Assembly (NCBI GenBank): GCA_040905285.1
Contig: JBBDRV010000156.1
Location: 1-5,131 of the forward strand
Reading direction: 5' to 3'
DNA length: 5,131 bases
Source of the DNA: JBBDRV01 sp040905285
GTDB lineage: Bacteria; Bacteroidota; Rhodothermia; Balneolales; Balneolaceae
The translations under genes were made by a program, and so were the position numbers. Shown here in pieces: positions 1 through 5,131 of this stretch (position 1 is the stretch's first letter; each line of letters begins with the position of its first letter). Under the pieces are notes generated by a model. It saw only the letters and a program-made list of their open reading frames with translations. It was not told the origin of the DNA and did not search any database.

Positions 1-788
1 GTGATTCGGTTGCCTGGGCTATTCGCAGCAATGGGTCGGATCTGGAAACCGAAATGAACCGCTTTTTATACAACCATTTTCGTTTTACCGCAGGAAGGGC
101 CCAGCCGAAAAGATCCGAATTTCTGAATATTCTGCGGCGTAGATATTTTGAATCAGGTCCGCAAATAGCACAATATTTCAATCCGGACTGGCAGTTTCAG
201 GCCACGGGAATAATTTCCCCGTACGATCAGATTGTTAAATCAGTTGCTGATTCGATGGATCTGGACTGGTTAATGCTGACCTCCATGATTGCCCAGGAAT
301 CCAGGTTTGACCCGGCATCCATGAGTTGGGCGGGAGCGGTAGGCCTGATGCAGATTATCCCCCGTTTTTCGGAAATTGACCATCAAAGCCTTTATGAACC
401 GGAGATTAACATCAGGGAAGGTGCAAGAATTATAAGAAATCACCTGGATCATTATTCCTATCTGGACAGCCTGAATCAGTGGTCGCTTGCCCTTGCCACC
501 TATAATGTGGGAAAAGGACATATGGCAGACGCCCGGAGGCTGGTTATCGATCAGGATAAAGATCCGAATAAATGGGAAAATGTGGCTGACGCCCTGCTGA
601 AGCTGATGCAGCGGAGAAACTATCAGAATGCCAGGTATGGTTATGCCAGGGGCATTGAAACGGTACAGTATGTTGAAGAGATCAAGAATCGATATCGCAC
701 ATATGACCGTGTACTGACTTTTGCAGAAAAAAGGGGCGGAGGCAGAATGACGGGTACGAGGGAAGCGGTATTTATCAGACTGCCTTAA
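1..788 (+). CDS. mltF: MltF-type membrane-bound lytic murein transglycosylase, 5' end outside the window
   Basis: Lytic transglycosylases cut the MurNAc-GlcNAc bond of peptidoglycan and leave 1,6-anhydro-MurNAc ends. MltF-type enzymes act in the periplasm. The reading frame is open from base 3, so the ATG at 54 is internal and the gene starts upstream. The visible 261 residues begin with a 'VAWAIRSNGSDLETEMN' stretch, which resembles the last strand and helix of the solute-binding-like (SBP_bac_3) N-terminal domain of MltF. The SLT catalytic domain follows: catalytic Glu in 'AQESRF' (bases 297-299), then 'AGAVGLMQIIP', 'ALATYNVGKGH' and a late 'YARGIETVQYV' motif. All usual SLT motifs are present, so the enzyme looks active. 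E. coli MltF is about 518 residues, so roughly half is missing to the left. The last codons overlap the convergent phosphatase gene by 14 bp, and no terminator lies between them. An SLT protein without the binding domain is the alternative, but the leading residues argue for MltF. Confidence 0.88.
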   Translation, partial: DSVAWAIRSNGSDLETEMNRFLYNHFRFTAGRAQPKRSEFLNILRRRYFESGPQIAQYFNPDWQFQATGIISPYDQIVKSVADSMDLDWLMLTSMIAQESRFDPASMSWAGAVGLMQIIPRFSEIDHQSLYEPEINIREGARIIRNHLDHYSYLDSLNQWSLALATYNVGKGHMADARRLVIDQDKDPNKWENVADALLKLMQRRNYQNARYGYARGIETVQYVEEIKNRYRTYDRVLTFAEKRGGGRMTGTREAVFIRLP

Positions 789-2502
789 CAATGATCAGGG
801 TCAGGTCATCGGAGAAGCCATCGTTTGAAAATTTATAAACCTCATCCACGATGGTTTCAAGCAGGTCAGCAGCTTTTTTCCCGCGATTGTTCAGAATAGC
901 CGCTTTGAGCCTTTCTTCTCCGAATACAGTGTCATCCCCGTTGAACGTTTCCGTCACGCCATCTGTATAAAATACAATGATGTCCCCGGGATGAAGCTCG
1001 ACATCCGATTCTTTATAGGGGGAGAGTGTCGGCATCGCTCCAAGTATGAGTCCCCCCTCTCCAAGCTCGTCAAACGTCTCACTTTCCCGTCTTAAGAGAA
1101 GGGTGGGGTTATGTCCTGCGTTGATGTATTTTAATGTTTTCGTTTCCTGAAAATATTTACACCAGAAAAAGGTAATGAACTTGTCACTGGGCGTATTTTT
1201 AAAAATCAGATTATTGATTCTGCCGGTGGCTTCTACAAGAGAAACGTCAACAGGCAGAAGAACATGCAGCATCGCCTGCAGGTTGGCCATCAGAAGAGCC
1301 GCAGGGAAGCCCTTGCCGGTCACATCTCCAATTGCAAAAATGTAGTTGTTGTCAGGCGTCTTTACTATATCAAAATAATCCCCGCCGACCTGCTGGGAGG
1401 GGATATTTTTCGCAGCCAGGTCCAGTGAAGGAATCCGGGGAATCGGATCCGGGTATAACCCTGTTTGAATATTCTTGGCAATATTCACTTCCTCTTCCAG
1501 TCTCTCCTTTTCTATTTGTTCTTCAAGGAAAAGGGTTTTTTGAATGGAGAGGACAGCCAGGTTGCCAAGAGACTGTAAAAAATTAAAATCAGATTGAGAA
1601 AACGTCTCTTTGTTCGCCCTTTCACTGACACCTACAACCGCTGTTTTTTCCCCCTGCATCTGCAAGGCTATCAGTGCGGCAATCCCATTATCTTTTAAAA
1701 AAGGAATGGAACCGGCTTCATCAGGGCCGATCAGCAAGACATCTTCAGGAAGATCGAAGAGCTCCTTTTTCTGATGCAGGTCGGGCTGTGTTACCAGCCC
1801 GCTTGAAGCCAGCAGATTAATTTTACCATCTATTTTATAGAGAAGAAAGAATTTTCGAATTAACAGCTGCCCAAGAAGGGCAAACTTGAACGTGCTTGCA
1901 ATCCTGTCCGGGTCCACCATCAGGCTGAACTCTTTGGATAAATCAAACAGCGTGTTCAATTCATAGACCTTGCGGTCAAGCTGACGGTTCATCTCCCTCA
2001 TCTCACTGAACATCCGGGAATTGGAAATGGCCACGGAGGAGATAATGCACAGGCTCTCCACGAACTCTATTTCCGGGCCATTCAGAACCTGATCATTTCC
2101 TTTCCGGCCAAGATACAGGTAGCCCAGATGATGGGTACCGGTTTTGAGATTGAAGAAGAGCCCTTTGTTCTTTCCTTCAAAGAGTTTGGGCGGATCAGGT
2201 TTCATAGTCACAGGATCCAATGCAATGTCCTCATAGTCGTCCGGCTTCCAGGGAATCGGTATTCTGTCCCCTTCACTGACAACAGCCCTTCCCTTGATTT
2301 TAGTGATCAGATACTCACCGCTGTCCGGCTGAAAGATCAGTACGGCCCCACGGGGAACAAGCATTTTACCCATGGTGATCAGAAGCAGGTTATTCAGTAT
2401 GAAATCCGTCTCGCGCGACTCTATCAGGAGCCGGCTGGTTTCCAGCAGTGTTCTCAGCTCAAACCGGTTTTGCTTATTCTTGCTTTTTGACAGACTGCTC
2501 AC
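775..2502 (-). CDS. PP2C-family serine phosphatase (SpoIIE/RsbU type) with two GAF-like sensor domains
   Basis: Predicted cytosolic Mn/Mg-dependent phosphatase that would dephosphorylate the STAS protein encoded two genes upstream and so switch the circuit on. Residues about 14-165 look like a GAF domain ('LLETSRLLIESRETDFIL' at its start). Residues about 183-322 look like a second, more diverged GAF domain. A charged coiled-coil helix (about 324-348) then leads through 'AKNIQTGLYP' into the SpoIIE domain (about 350-575). The metal-binding acids are in place: Asp375 in 'GGDYFD', Asp393 in 'GDVTGKG', Asp514 in 'YTDGVTE' and Asp565/566 in 'SDDLTLI'. 'NAGHNP' (461-466) is also typical. No signal peptide or membrane segment is seen, so the signal is probably intracellular. 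The start is GTG, 4 bases after the stop of the kinase gene and with no clear ribosome binding site, which suggests translational coupling. Function resembles RsbU, but the sensor region differs from Bacillus RsbU, so no symbol is given. Confidence 0.93.
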   Translation of the reverse strand: MSSLSKSKNKQNRFELRTLLETSRLLIESRETDFILNNLLLITMGKMLVPRGAVLIFQPDSGEYLITKIKGRAVVSEGDRIPIPWKPDDYEDIALDPVTMKPDPPKLFEGKNKGLFFNLKTGTHHLGYLYLGRKGNDQVLNGPEIEFVESLCIISSVAISNSRMFSEMREMNRQLDRKVYELNTLFDLSKEFSLMVDPDRIASTFKFALLGQLLIRKFFLLYKIDGKINLLASSGLVTQPDLHQKKELFDLPEDVLLIGPDEAGSIPFLKDNGIAALIALQMQGEKTAVVGVSERANKETFSQSDFNFLQSLGNLAVLSIQKTLFLEEQIEKERLEEEVNIAKNIQTGLYPDPIPRIPSLDLAAKNIPSQQVGGDYFDIVKTPDNNYIFAIGDVTGKGFPAALLMANLQAMLHVLLPVDVSLVEATGRINNLIFKNTPSDKFITFFWCKYFQETKTLKYINAGHNPTLLLRRESETFDELGEGGLILGAMPTLSPYKESDVELHPGDIIVFYTDGVTETFNGDDTVFGEERLKAAILNNRGKKAADLLETIVDEVYKFSNDGFSDDLTLIIVKAV

Positions 2503-2506
2503 AGTA

Positions 2507-2929
2507 TCAATTTCTGTATTTGACCATGCGGATTATATTGTCTCCTTTCTCTATCAGATACTCCACTTCATCCATATGCTGCTCAATAAGGAACACGCCA
2601 ACTCCCCCCTTCTTTCTTTTTTTAATATGATCACGCAGGTCCGGACTTCGATAGATTTTCCGCTCGAACGTGATTCCACTGTCTCTCAATGTTACCCATA
2701 GTCTGTCCTTTTTAAATCCCATCCTGATTTCAACCTGTTGCCTTTCATCATAATCATAAGCATGCTTGATGATATTCGTACAGGCTTCATCGACAGCAAG
2801 GCGGATATCCGATACCTGTTTGTCATTAAATCCGTAATCAAATGCATGTTCGGCGACAAACTGCCTCACCTTCGCCAGGTTGGCGGTTAAGGCATTTACA
2901 ACTAATTTGTATTCACTGGTTTTTGTCAA
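2507..2929 (-). CDS. HATPase_c_2 serine kinase / anti-sigma factor (RsbW/SpoIIAB-like)
   Basis: A 140-residue GHKL-fold protein of the kind that binds and inhibits an output partner (a sigma factor in Bacillus) and uses ATP to phosphorylate a STAS antagonist. The Bergerat ATP-site motifs are visible: N box 'DEACTNIIKHAY' (47-58, with Glu48 and Asn52), G1 box 'RDSGITFE' (82-89, Asp83 and Gly85) and G2 box 'GGVGVFLI' (108-115). Length and order match RsbW/SpoIIAB-type proteins. The G1 box lacks the 'PF' often seen after the glycine in this family ('ITFERK' here), a small departure that leaves the key Asp and Gly intact. The start is TTG, 10 bases after the stop of the STAS gene. No in-frame ATG occurs before residue 70, inside the fold, so a weak start codon (TTG, or ATT one codon earlier) seems real. 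Middle gene of the three-gene operon. Whether its target is a sigma factor is not visible. Confidence 0.92.
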   Translation of the reverse strand: MTKTSEYKLVVNALTANLAKVRQFVAEHAFDYGFNDKQVSDIRLAVDEACTNIIKHAYDYDERQQVEIRMGFKKDRLWVTLRDSGITFERKIYRSPDLRDHIKKRKKGGVGVFLIEQHMDEVEYLIEKGDNIIRMVKYRN

Positions 2930-2939
2930 AATCCGCCAA

Positions 2940-3296
2940 TTATTTACCGGTATTATTGAATTGATTCACAGCATCCTTTTCATCGTTCAGAATATCATAA
3001 AGCGCGGGAAAACCGAGCAGGTCAAATACATTATATACCCTCTCATTCATATTTGTTAATTTGATATCCCCTCCCAAATTCCGGACATCCTCAATATACG
3101 CCATAAACACGCCCAGACCGGCACTGGCTATATAATCAAGACGACTGCAGTTTACGATAATGTTGTACCTGTTTTTGCCGATGAGTTTTTTCAGGGAATC
3201 CTCCAGTCTGGAAGCTGTATGTGCATCAAGTTCCCCGCTGATTTCCAGTATATCTATCTGATCGTTCTGACGGTGTTGTATTTGAAAGTTCTTCAT
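2940..3296 (-). CDS. STAS-domain anti-anti-sigma factor (RsbV/SpoIIAA-like)
   Basis: A 118-residue single STAS domain protein, the phosphorylatable antagonist in a partner switch. Unphosphorylated, it would bind the kinase encoded just downstream and release the kinase's captive partner; phosphorylated, it would let go. Seen: 'LEISGELDAHTA' (17-28), the usual first strand and turn; 'LDYIASAGLGVF' (53-64), the phosphorylation loop; and 'VYNVFDLLGF' (87-96), the usual late helix. Ser58 aligns with the phosphorylated serine of SpoIIAA (Ser58) and RsbV (Ser56). The residue before it is Ala57 rather than the Asp of the Bacillus proteins. The ATG start gives a full-length domain, and no Shine-Dalgarno sequence precedes it. 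First gene of the operon: the kinase gene follows after a 10-base gap, and the phosphatase gene after that. Cytosolic, with no signal peptide. Confidence 0.94.
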   Translation of the reverse strand: MKNFQIQHRQNDQIDILEISGELDAHTASRLEDSLKKLIGKNRYNIIVNCSRLDYIASAGLGVFMAYIEDVRNLGGDIKLTNMNERVYNVFDLLGFPALYDILNDEKDAVNQFNNTGK

Positions 3297-3432
3297 TGCA
3301 AAGTTCGTTATGGTGGATACATGATCATGATGCTCATTCCTTTTCCGGTCTTACAAGATAATTCTTACAGGACAATACTGCAGGATATCTGATATTCCCG
3401 CAACGGCAATGGCAGCAGGCAATGACAAAAGA

Positions 3433-3461
3433 GGTATAGCATAACAGCAGTCGGATGAGAA
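3433..3461 (-). promoter_or_regulatory. Weak candidate promoter for the partner-switch operon
   Basis: Read on the minus strand, TTCTCA (3461-3456) and TATACC (3438-3433) are separated by 17 bases; each matches the general -35/-10 consensus at four of six positions. Transcription would begin near 3426 and give a leader of about 130 bases before the STAS start. The match is weak and could be chance. Bacteroidota-type promoters (TTTG ... TAnnTTTG) were looked for and no clean copy was found. Confidence 0.2.
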
Positions 3462-3508
3462 TGGCAGAGGAAATCAGGTGCCTGTCAGCCTTCGGATTAA
3501 AACAGCCT

Positions 3509-3545
3509 GATTAAATAAGGCAACACACGGTTCAGGTGTGTTGCC
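3509..3545 (-). terminator. Intrinsic terminator of the SPOR lipoprotein gene
   Basis: GGCAACACAC (3519-3528) and GTGTGTTGCC (3536-3545) form a perfect 10-bp stem with a 7-base loop. Read on the minus strand the stem is followed by TTATTTAATC, a T-rich tail, so it fits rho-independent termination of leftward transcription from the lipoprotein gene, about 120 bases past its stop codon. On the plus strand the sequence after the stem is not T-rich. The hairpin would keep lipoprotein transcripts from running into the partner-switch operon on the same strand. Confidence 0.75.
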
Positions 3546-3665
3546 CTGACTATTCATCAAGAGAGACGCTACTTGAGCGCTATTAAAAGTAGTAAAATAA
3601 ATTACATAACTACAAATAAATGTTTTGAATACCCGAAAGGCAGGTTCAGCTACTACCGGTGGCTG

Positions 3666-4181
3666 TCAGCTGTCGGTTCCGGCGATCCATGAGTCCGTAT
3701 TATGTTCCGACTGTAATTCTTCCTGGAGCTTTTGCGCCATGCCAAATGTTGGCACGTTACCCATCCTGACTCTGAACCACACATCACCGATAGATTCATC
3801 TCCATGCTGTTCTACGTACGCATGTTCAAATCCTTTGTTTTTCCAGTCCTCCGCATGTTCCCTGGCTTTATCTTCACTACGCCAGGATCGCACCTGTACA
3901 GTATAAAGGCCGTTGTTATCGTAAGTGACGGCGGCGGGTTGTGGCTGCGCGGGTTCCGATTCAGCCGCCGCAGCATTTGCAATGCTGTCCTGATGTGCCT
4001 GTTCGATGCTGTCCTGGCGCATCTGTTCCATTTCCACCTCCCAAACCTGTTCAAGAGAATCAAGCCGGGCCTGCTGGTCGGCTTCTCCCTGCCGGTGGAT
4101 TTCCTCTTCACCCGGGCCACAGGCCTGCAGCAGTGTGATCGACAGGCCTACTGTTAAAATACAGATAATGATGTTCTTCAT
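3666..4181 (-). CDS. SPOR-domain lipoprotein
   Basis: A 171-residue predicted lipoprotein. The start 'MKN' precedes a hydrophobic stretch (4-18) ending in a lipobox 'LQAC', so Cys21 should be lipidated and signal peptidase II would cut before it. A charged, low-complexity linker follows (about 22-85). It is rich in Glu, Gln and Asp, is probably helical, and contains repeated 'DS(I/L)' units at 41-43, 57-59 and 65-67, then a Pro/Ala/Gln stretch. Residues about 92-168 form a SPOR domain: 'LYTVQVRSW' (92-100), a helix 'EDKAREHAEDWKNKGF', then 'VWFRVRMGNVPTFGMAQKL' (134-152). SPOR domains bind peptidoglycan glycan strands stripped of stem peptides, often at division sites. The exact role here is not known. 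It is a single-gene unit with its own terminator downstream and reads divergently from the ABC ATPase gene. The +1 residue after Cys is Gly, which does not indicate inner-membrane retention. Confidence 0.9.
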   Translation of the reverse strand: MKNIIICILTVGLSITLLQACGPGEEEIHRQGEADQQARLDSLEQVWEVEMEQMRQDSIEQAHQDSIANAAAAESEPAQPQPAAVTYDNNGLYTVQVRSWRSEDKAREHAEDWKNKGFEHAYVEQHGDESIGDVWFRVRMGNVPTFGMAQKLQEELQSEHNTDSWIAGTDS

Positions 4182-4216
4182 AATTCGCTGATTGATTTAT
4201 AAATATCCGCTTGCAG

Positions 4217-4246
4217 CAGATAGGCTAACTTAAACGTTTGGTTCAA
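4217..4246 (-). promoter_or_regulatory. Weak candidate promoter for the SPOR lipoprotein gene
   Basis: On the minus strand, TTGAAC (4246-4241) and TATCTG (4222-4217) are separated by 18 bases and lie 36 bases upstream of the ATG. The -35 matches the consensus at four of six positions and the -10 at only three. The position is right for a promoter but the sequence support is thin. Confidence 0.2.
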
Positions 4247-4299
4247 TTAACACAATAGTCTGTCCACGTAATGAAGCGCGGAGCAGGGAAGGCCGGCTG

Positions 4300-4336
4300 T
4301 TCAACTGAAAAAAAGCCTGTTTTTCAACTGAAAAAA
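4300..4336 (+). repeat. Tandem pair of a palindromic motif upstream of the ABC ATPase gene
   Basis: TTCAACTGAAAAAA occurs at 4300-4313 and again at 4323-4336, a 23-base period (close to two helical turns). Each copy has the palindromic core TTCA-AC-TGAA. In the second copy the arms extend to seven bases (TTTTTCA / TGAAAAA, 4320-4335). The same TGAAAAA and TTTTTCA blocks also form an inverted pair across the space between the copies (4306-4326). Twin palindromes in phase on the helix fit an operator bound by a dimeric regulator, but no regulator is identified. The A-runs may also add curvature. Confidence 0.5.
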
Positions 4337-4348
4337 TAATCTTATCTT
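4321..4348 (+). promoter_or_regulatory. Weak candidate promoter for the ABC ATPase gene
   Basis: TTTTCA (4321-4326) and TATCTT (4343-4348) are 16 bases apart; each matches the -35/-10 consensus at four of six positions. The -35 element would lie inside the second palindrome at 4320-4335, the arrangement expected if a repressor bound there blocks RNA polymerase. The leader to the ATG would be about 60 bases. The A+T-rich stretch 4331-4380 offers other possible -10 elements, so the exact placement is uncertain. Confidence 0.25.
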
Positions 4349-4416
4349 ATGTAGACTAAATTTAAATAGTGAACAAAAATCCTTACAGTGTTGTTTTGAA
4401 CGAAGTTAAACAATCG

Positions 4417-5131
4417 ATGCTTCTTAATGTTCAGAGCCTTTCAAAAGAGTTTGAAAAAGGAAAACCCGTTGTAAACGGGGTTTCTTTTCATGTAAAAGAG
4501 AATGAGATATTTGCTTTTCTTGGTCCCAGCGGATGTGGGAAGACAACGACACTTCGTCTGATCGCGGGCTTCGAATCTCCGGATGAAGGGGAAATTAAGG
4601 TGAATGGATCCGTTCTTTCAACGCCGGCGAAACAGATTCCACCGCAGGACCGGGGGATTGGTTTTGTATTTCAGGATTATGCTCTTTTTCCGCACATGTC
4701 AGCCCTTGCCAATGTCGCTTTCGGCTTGAATGACCTGCCCAGGCATAAAAGAAATGTATTTGCAGAGGAGGTTCTCTGCCGTACCGGTATGGGGGATTAT
4801 AAAGACAGAAGCCCTTCTGAACTGTCCGGAGGTCAGCAGCAACGCGTCGCGCTGGCCCGGGCGATAGCACCGAAGCCACAGCTCGTACTTCTCGATGAGC
4901 CGTTTTCCAATCTGGATGCGATTTTACGGGATGCTACAAGAAAGGAAGTCAGGGGAATTTTGAAGAAAGCCGGTATGAGTGCCGTCCTTGTTACCCATGA
5001 TCAGGAAGAAGCCCTGTCGTTTGCAGACCGGATTGCCGTAATGAACGACGGACGCATCGAACAGATAGGGACACCGGAAGAAGTATACTATAAGCCTAAA
5101 ACCAAATTTGTTGCCCAGTTTCTCGGACGGA
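4417..5131 (+). CDS. ABC transporter ATP-binding protein (FbpC/CysA/PotA-like), 3' end outside the window
   Basis: Cytoplasmic ATPase of an ABC importer that would power uptake by a membrane permease. The 238 visible residues hold a complete nucleotide-binding domain: Walker A 'GPSGCGKTT' (36-44), Q-loop Gln86 in 'VFQDYALFPHM', signature 'LSGGQQQR' (136-143), Walker B 'LVLLDEP' (156-162), D-loop 'SNLD' (164-167) and switch His194 in 'VTHDQEEA'. 'PPQDRGIGFVFQDYALFPH' together with 'GTPEEVYYKP' is typical of the ferric iron (FbpC), spermidine (PotA) and sulfate (CysA) importers, and I lean to the FbpC type. Those proteins are usually about 350 residues with a C-terminal TOBE domain, so the rest lies beyond the right edge. 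ATG at 4417 is preferred because family homology begins there. The frame is open upstream to a GTG at 4369 and a TTG at 4396, so a slightly longer protein is possible. No Shine-Dalgarno sequence is evident. Substrate and partner genes are not visible. Confidence 0.9.
   Translation, partial: MLLNVQSLSKEFEKGKPVVNGVSFHVKENEIFAFLGPSGCGKTTTLRLIAGFESPDEGEIKVNGSVLSTPAKQIPPQDRGIGFVFQDYALFPHMSALANVAFGLNDLPRHKRNVFAEEVLCRTGMGDYKDRSPSELSGGQQQRVALARAIAPKPQLVLLDEPFSNLDAILRDATRKEVRGILKKAGMSAVLVTHDQEEALSFADRIAVMNDGRIEQIGTPEEVYYKPKTKFVAQFLGR

Larger units (their letters stand above)
3297..3665. other. Gene-free stretch: operon leader and 3' region of the lipoprotein gene
   Basis: No convincing gene is found here on either strand; the short frames lack coding character and recognisable motifs. 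The left part (3297 to about 3510) is upstream of the STAS gene and must carry the minus-strand operon promoter. It contains a small perfect palindrome, CATGATCATG, at 3320-3329, 24 bases from the ATG, and an ATATC/GATAT inverted pair within 3380-3400. AATCAGG (3472-3478) pairs with CCTGATT (3506-3512) as a distant inverted repeat with a 27-base loop. The right part holds a strong hairpin at 3519-3545, then an A+T-rich run at about 3580-3640 that would form the 3' untranslated region of the lipoprotein mRNA. Confidence 0.6.

Noticed and set aside
54..56. ATG at 54 as the true start of the transglycosylase
   Set aside because: The frame stays open to the window edge and the upstream residues resemble the end of the MltF binding domain, so this ATG is internal.
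270..791. 173-residue minus-strand open frame inside the transglycosylase gene
   Set aside because: It is antisense to a clear SLT domain with intact catalytic motifs, and its translation shows no recognisable domain.
3321..3392. Short plus-strand frame starting ATGATCATGATG, 23 codons
   Set aside because: No ribosome binding site and no recognisable motif; it lies in the operon leader and is of a length expected by chance.
3625..3906. 93-residue plus-strand open frame at the 3' end of the lipoprotein gene
   Set aside because: Non-ATG start, mostly antisense to the SPOR domain, and no coding features of its own.
3732..4157. 141-residue plus-strand and 102-residue minus-strand open frames over the lipoprotein gene
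   Set aside because: They are alternative frames of a gene with a clear signal peptide, lipobox and SPOR domain, and their translations look random.
4331..4355. Possible Fur box in the A+T-rich stretch with ATAATCTTATC
   Set aside because: Only partial resemblance to the NATWAT-type repeat, and it lacks the inverted third unit; not enough to call an iron box.
4595..4879. 94-residue minus-strand open frame inside the ABC ATPase gene
   Set aside because: Antisense to conserved ATPase motifs, so it is a shadow of the real gene.

Overview
The window comes from a bacterial chromosome of moderate G+C content. It reads as a member of the Bacteroidota / Rhodothermota / Balneolota side of the tree: start codons lack clear Shine-Dalgarno sequences, the SPOR lipoprotein carries a charged 'DSI/DSL' spacer, and the phosphatase carries a GAF-type sensor region. 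This placement is an impression from protein style, not a demonstrated assignment. No mobile element, tRNA, rRNA or CRISPR array was seen.

Layout from left to right: (1) the 3' part of a lytic transglycosylase gene of the MltF type on the + strand, entering from the left edge. (2) A three-gene minus-strand operon at 775-3296, read right to left as STAS anti-anti-sigma protein, HATPase serine kinase / anti-sigma protein, and a dual-GAF PP2C (SpoIIE/RsbU-type) phosphatase. Its last gene overlaps the transglycosylase gene tail to tail by 14 bp. (3) A gene-free stretch of 369 bp at 3297-3665 that holds the operon leader and a strong hairpin terminator for the next gene. (4) A minus-strand SPOR-domain lipoprotein gene at 3666-4181. 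(5) A divergent intergenic region of about 235 bp with a repeated palindromic motif. (6) The 5' part of an FbpC/CysA/PotA-like ABC transporter ATPase gene on the + strand, running off the right edge.

The coherent unit is the minus-strand operon, which encodes all three parts of a partner-switching circuit. By family knowledge, the kinase phosphorylates the STAS protein (Ser58) and sequesters an output partner. The phosphatase, driven by whatever its two GAF-like domains sense, dephosphorylates the STAS protein and so frees that partner. No sigma factor or other obvious output protein lies in the window, so what the switch controls cannot be read here. The flanking genes concern the cell envelope: a peptidoglycan-cleaving enzyme and a lipoprotein with a peptidoglycan-binding SPOR domain. 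The ABC ATPase starts a separate transport operon, probably for ferric iron or another small solute. I see no clearly novel system. The most distinctive points are the sigma-less partner switch with its graded start codons (ATG, TTG, GTG) and the palindromic repeat ahead of the ABC gene.
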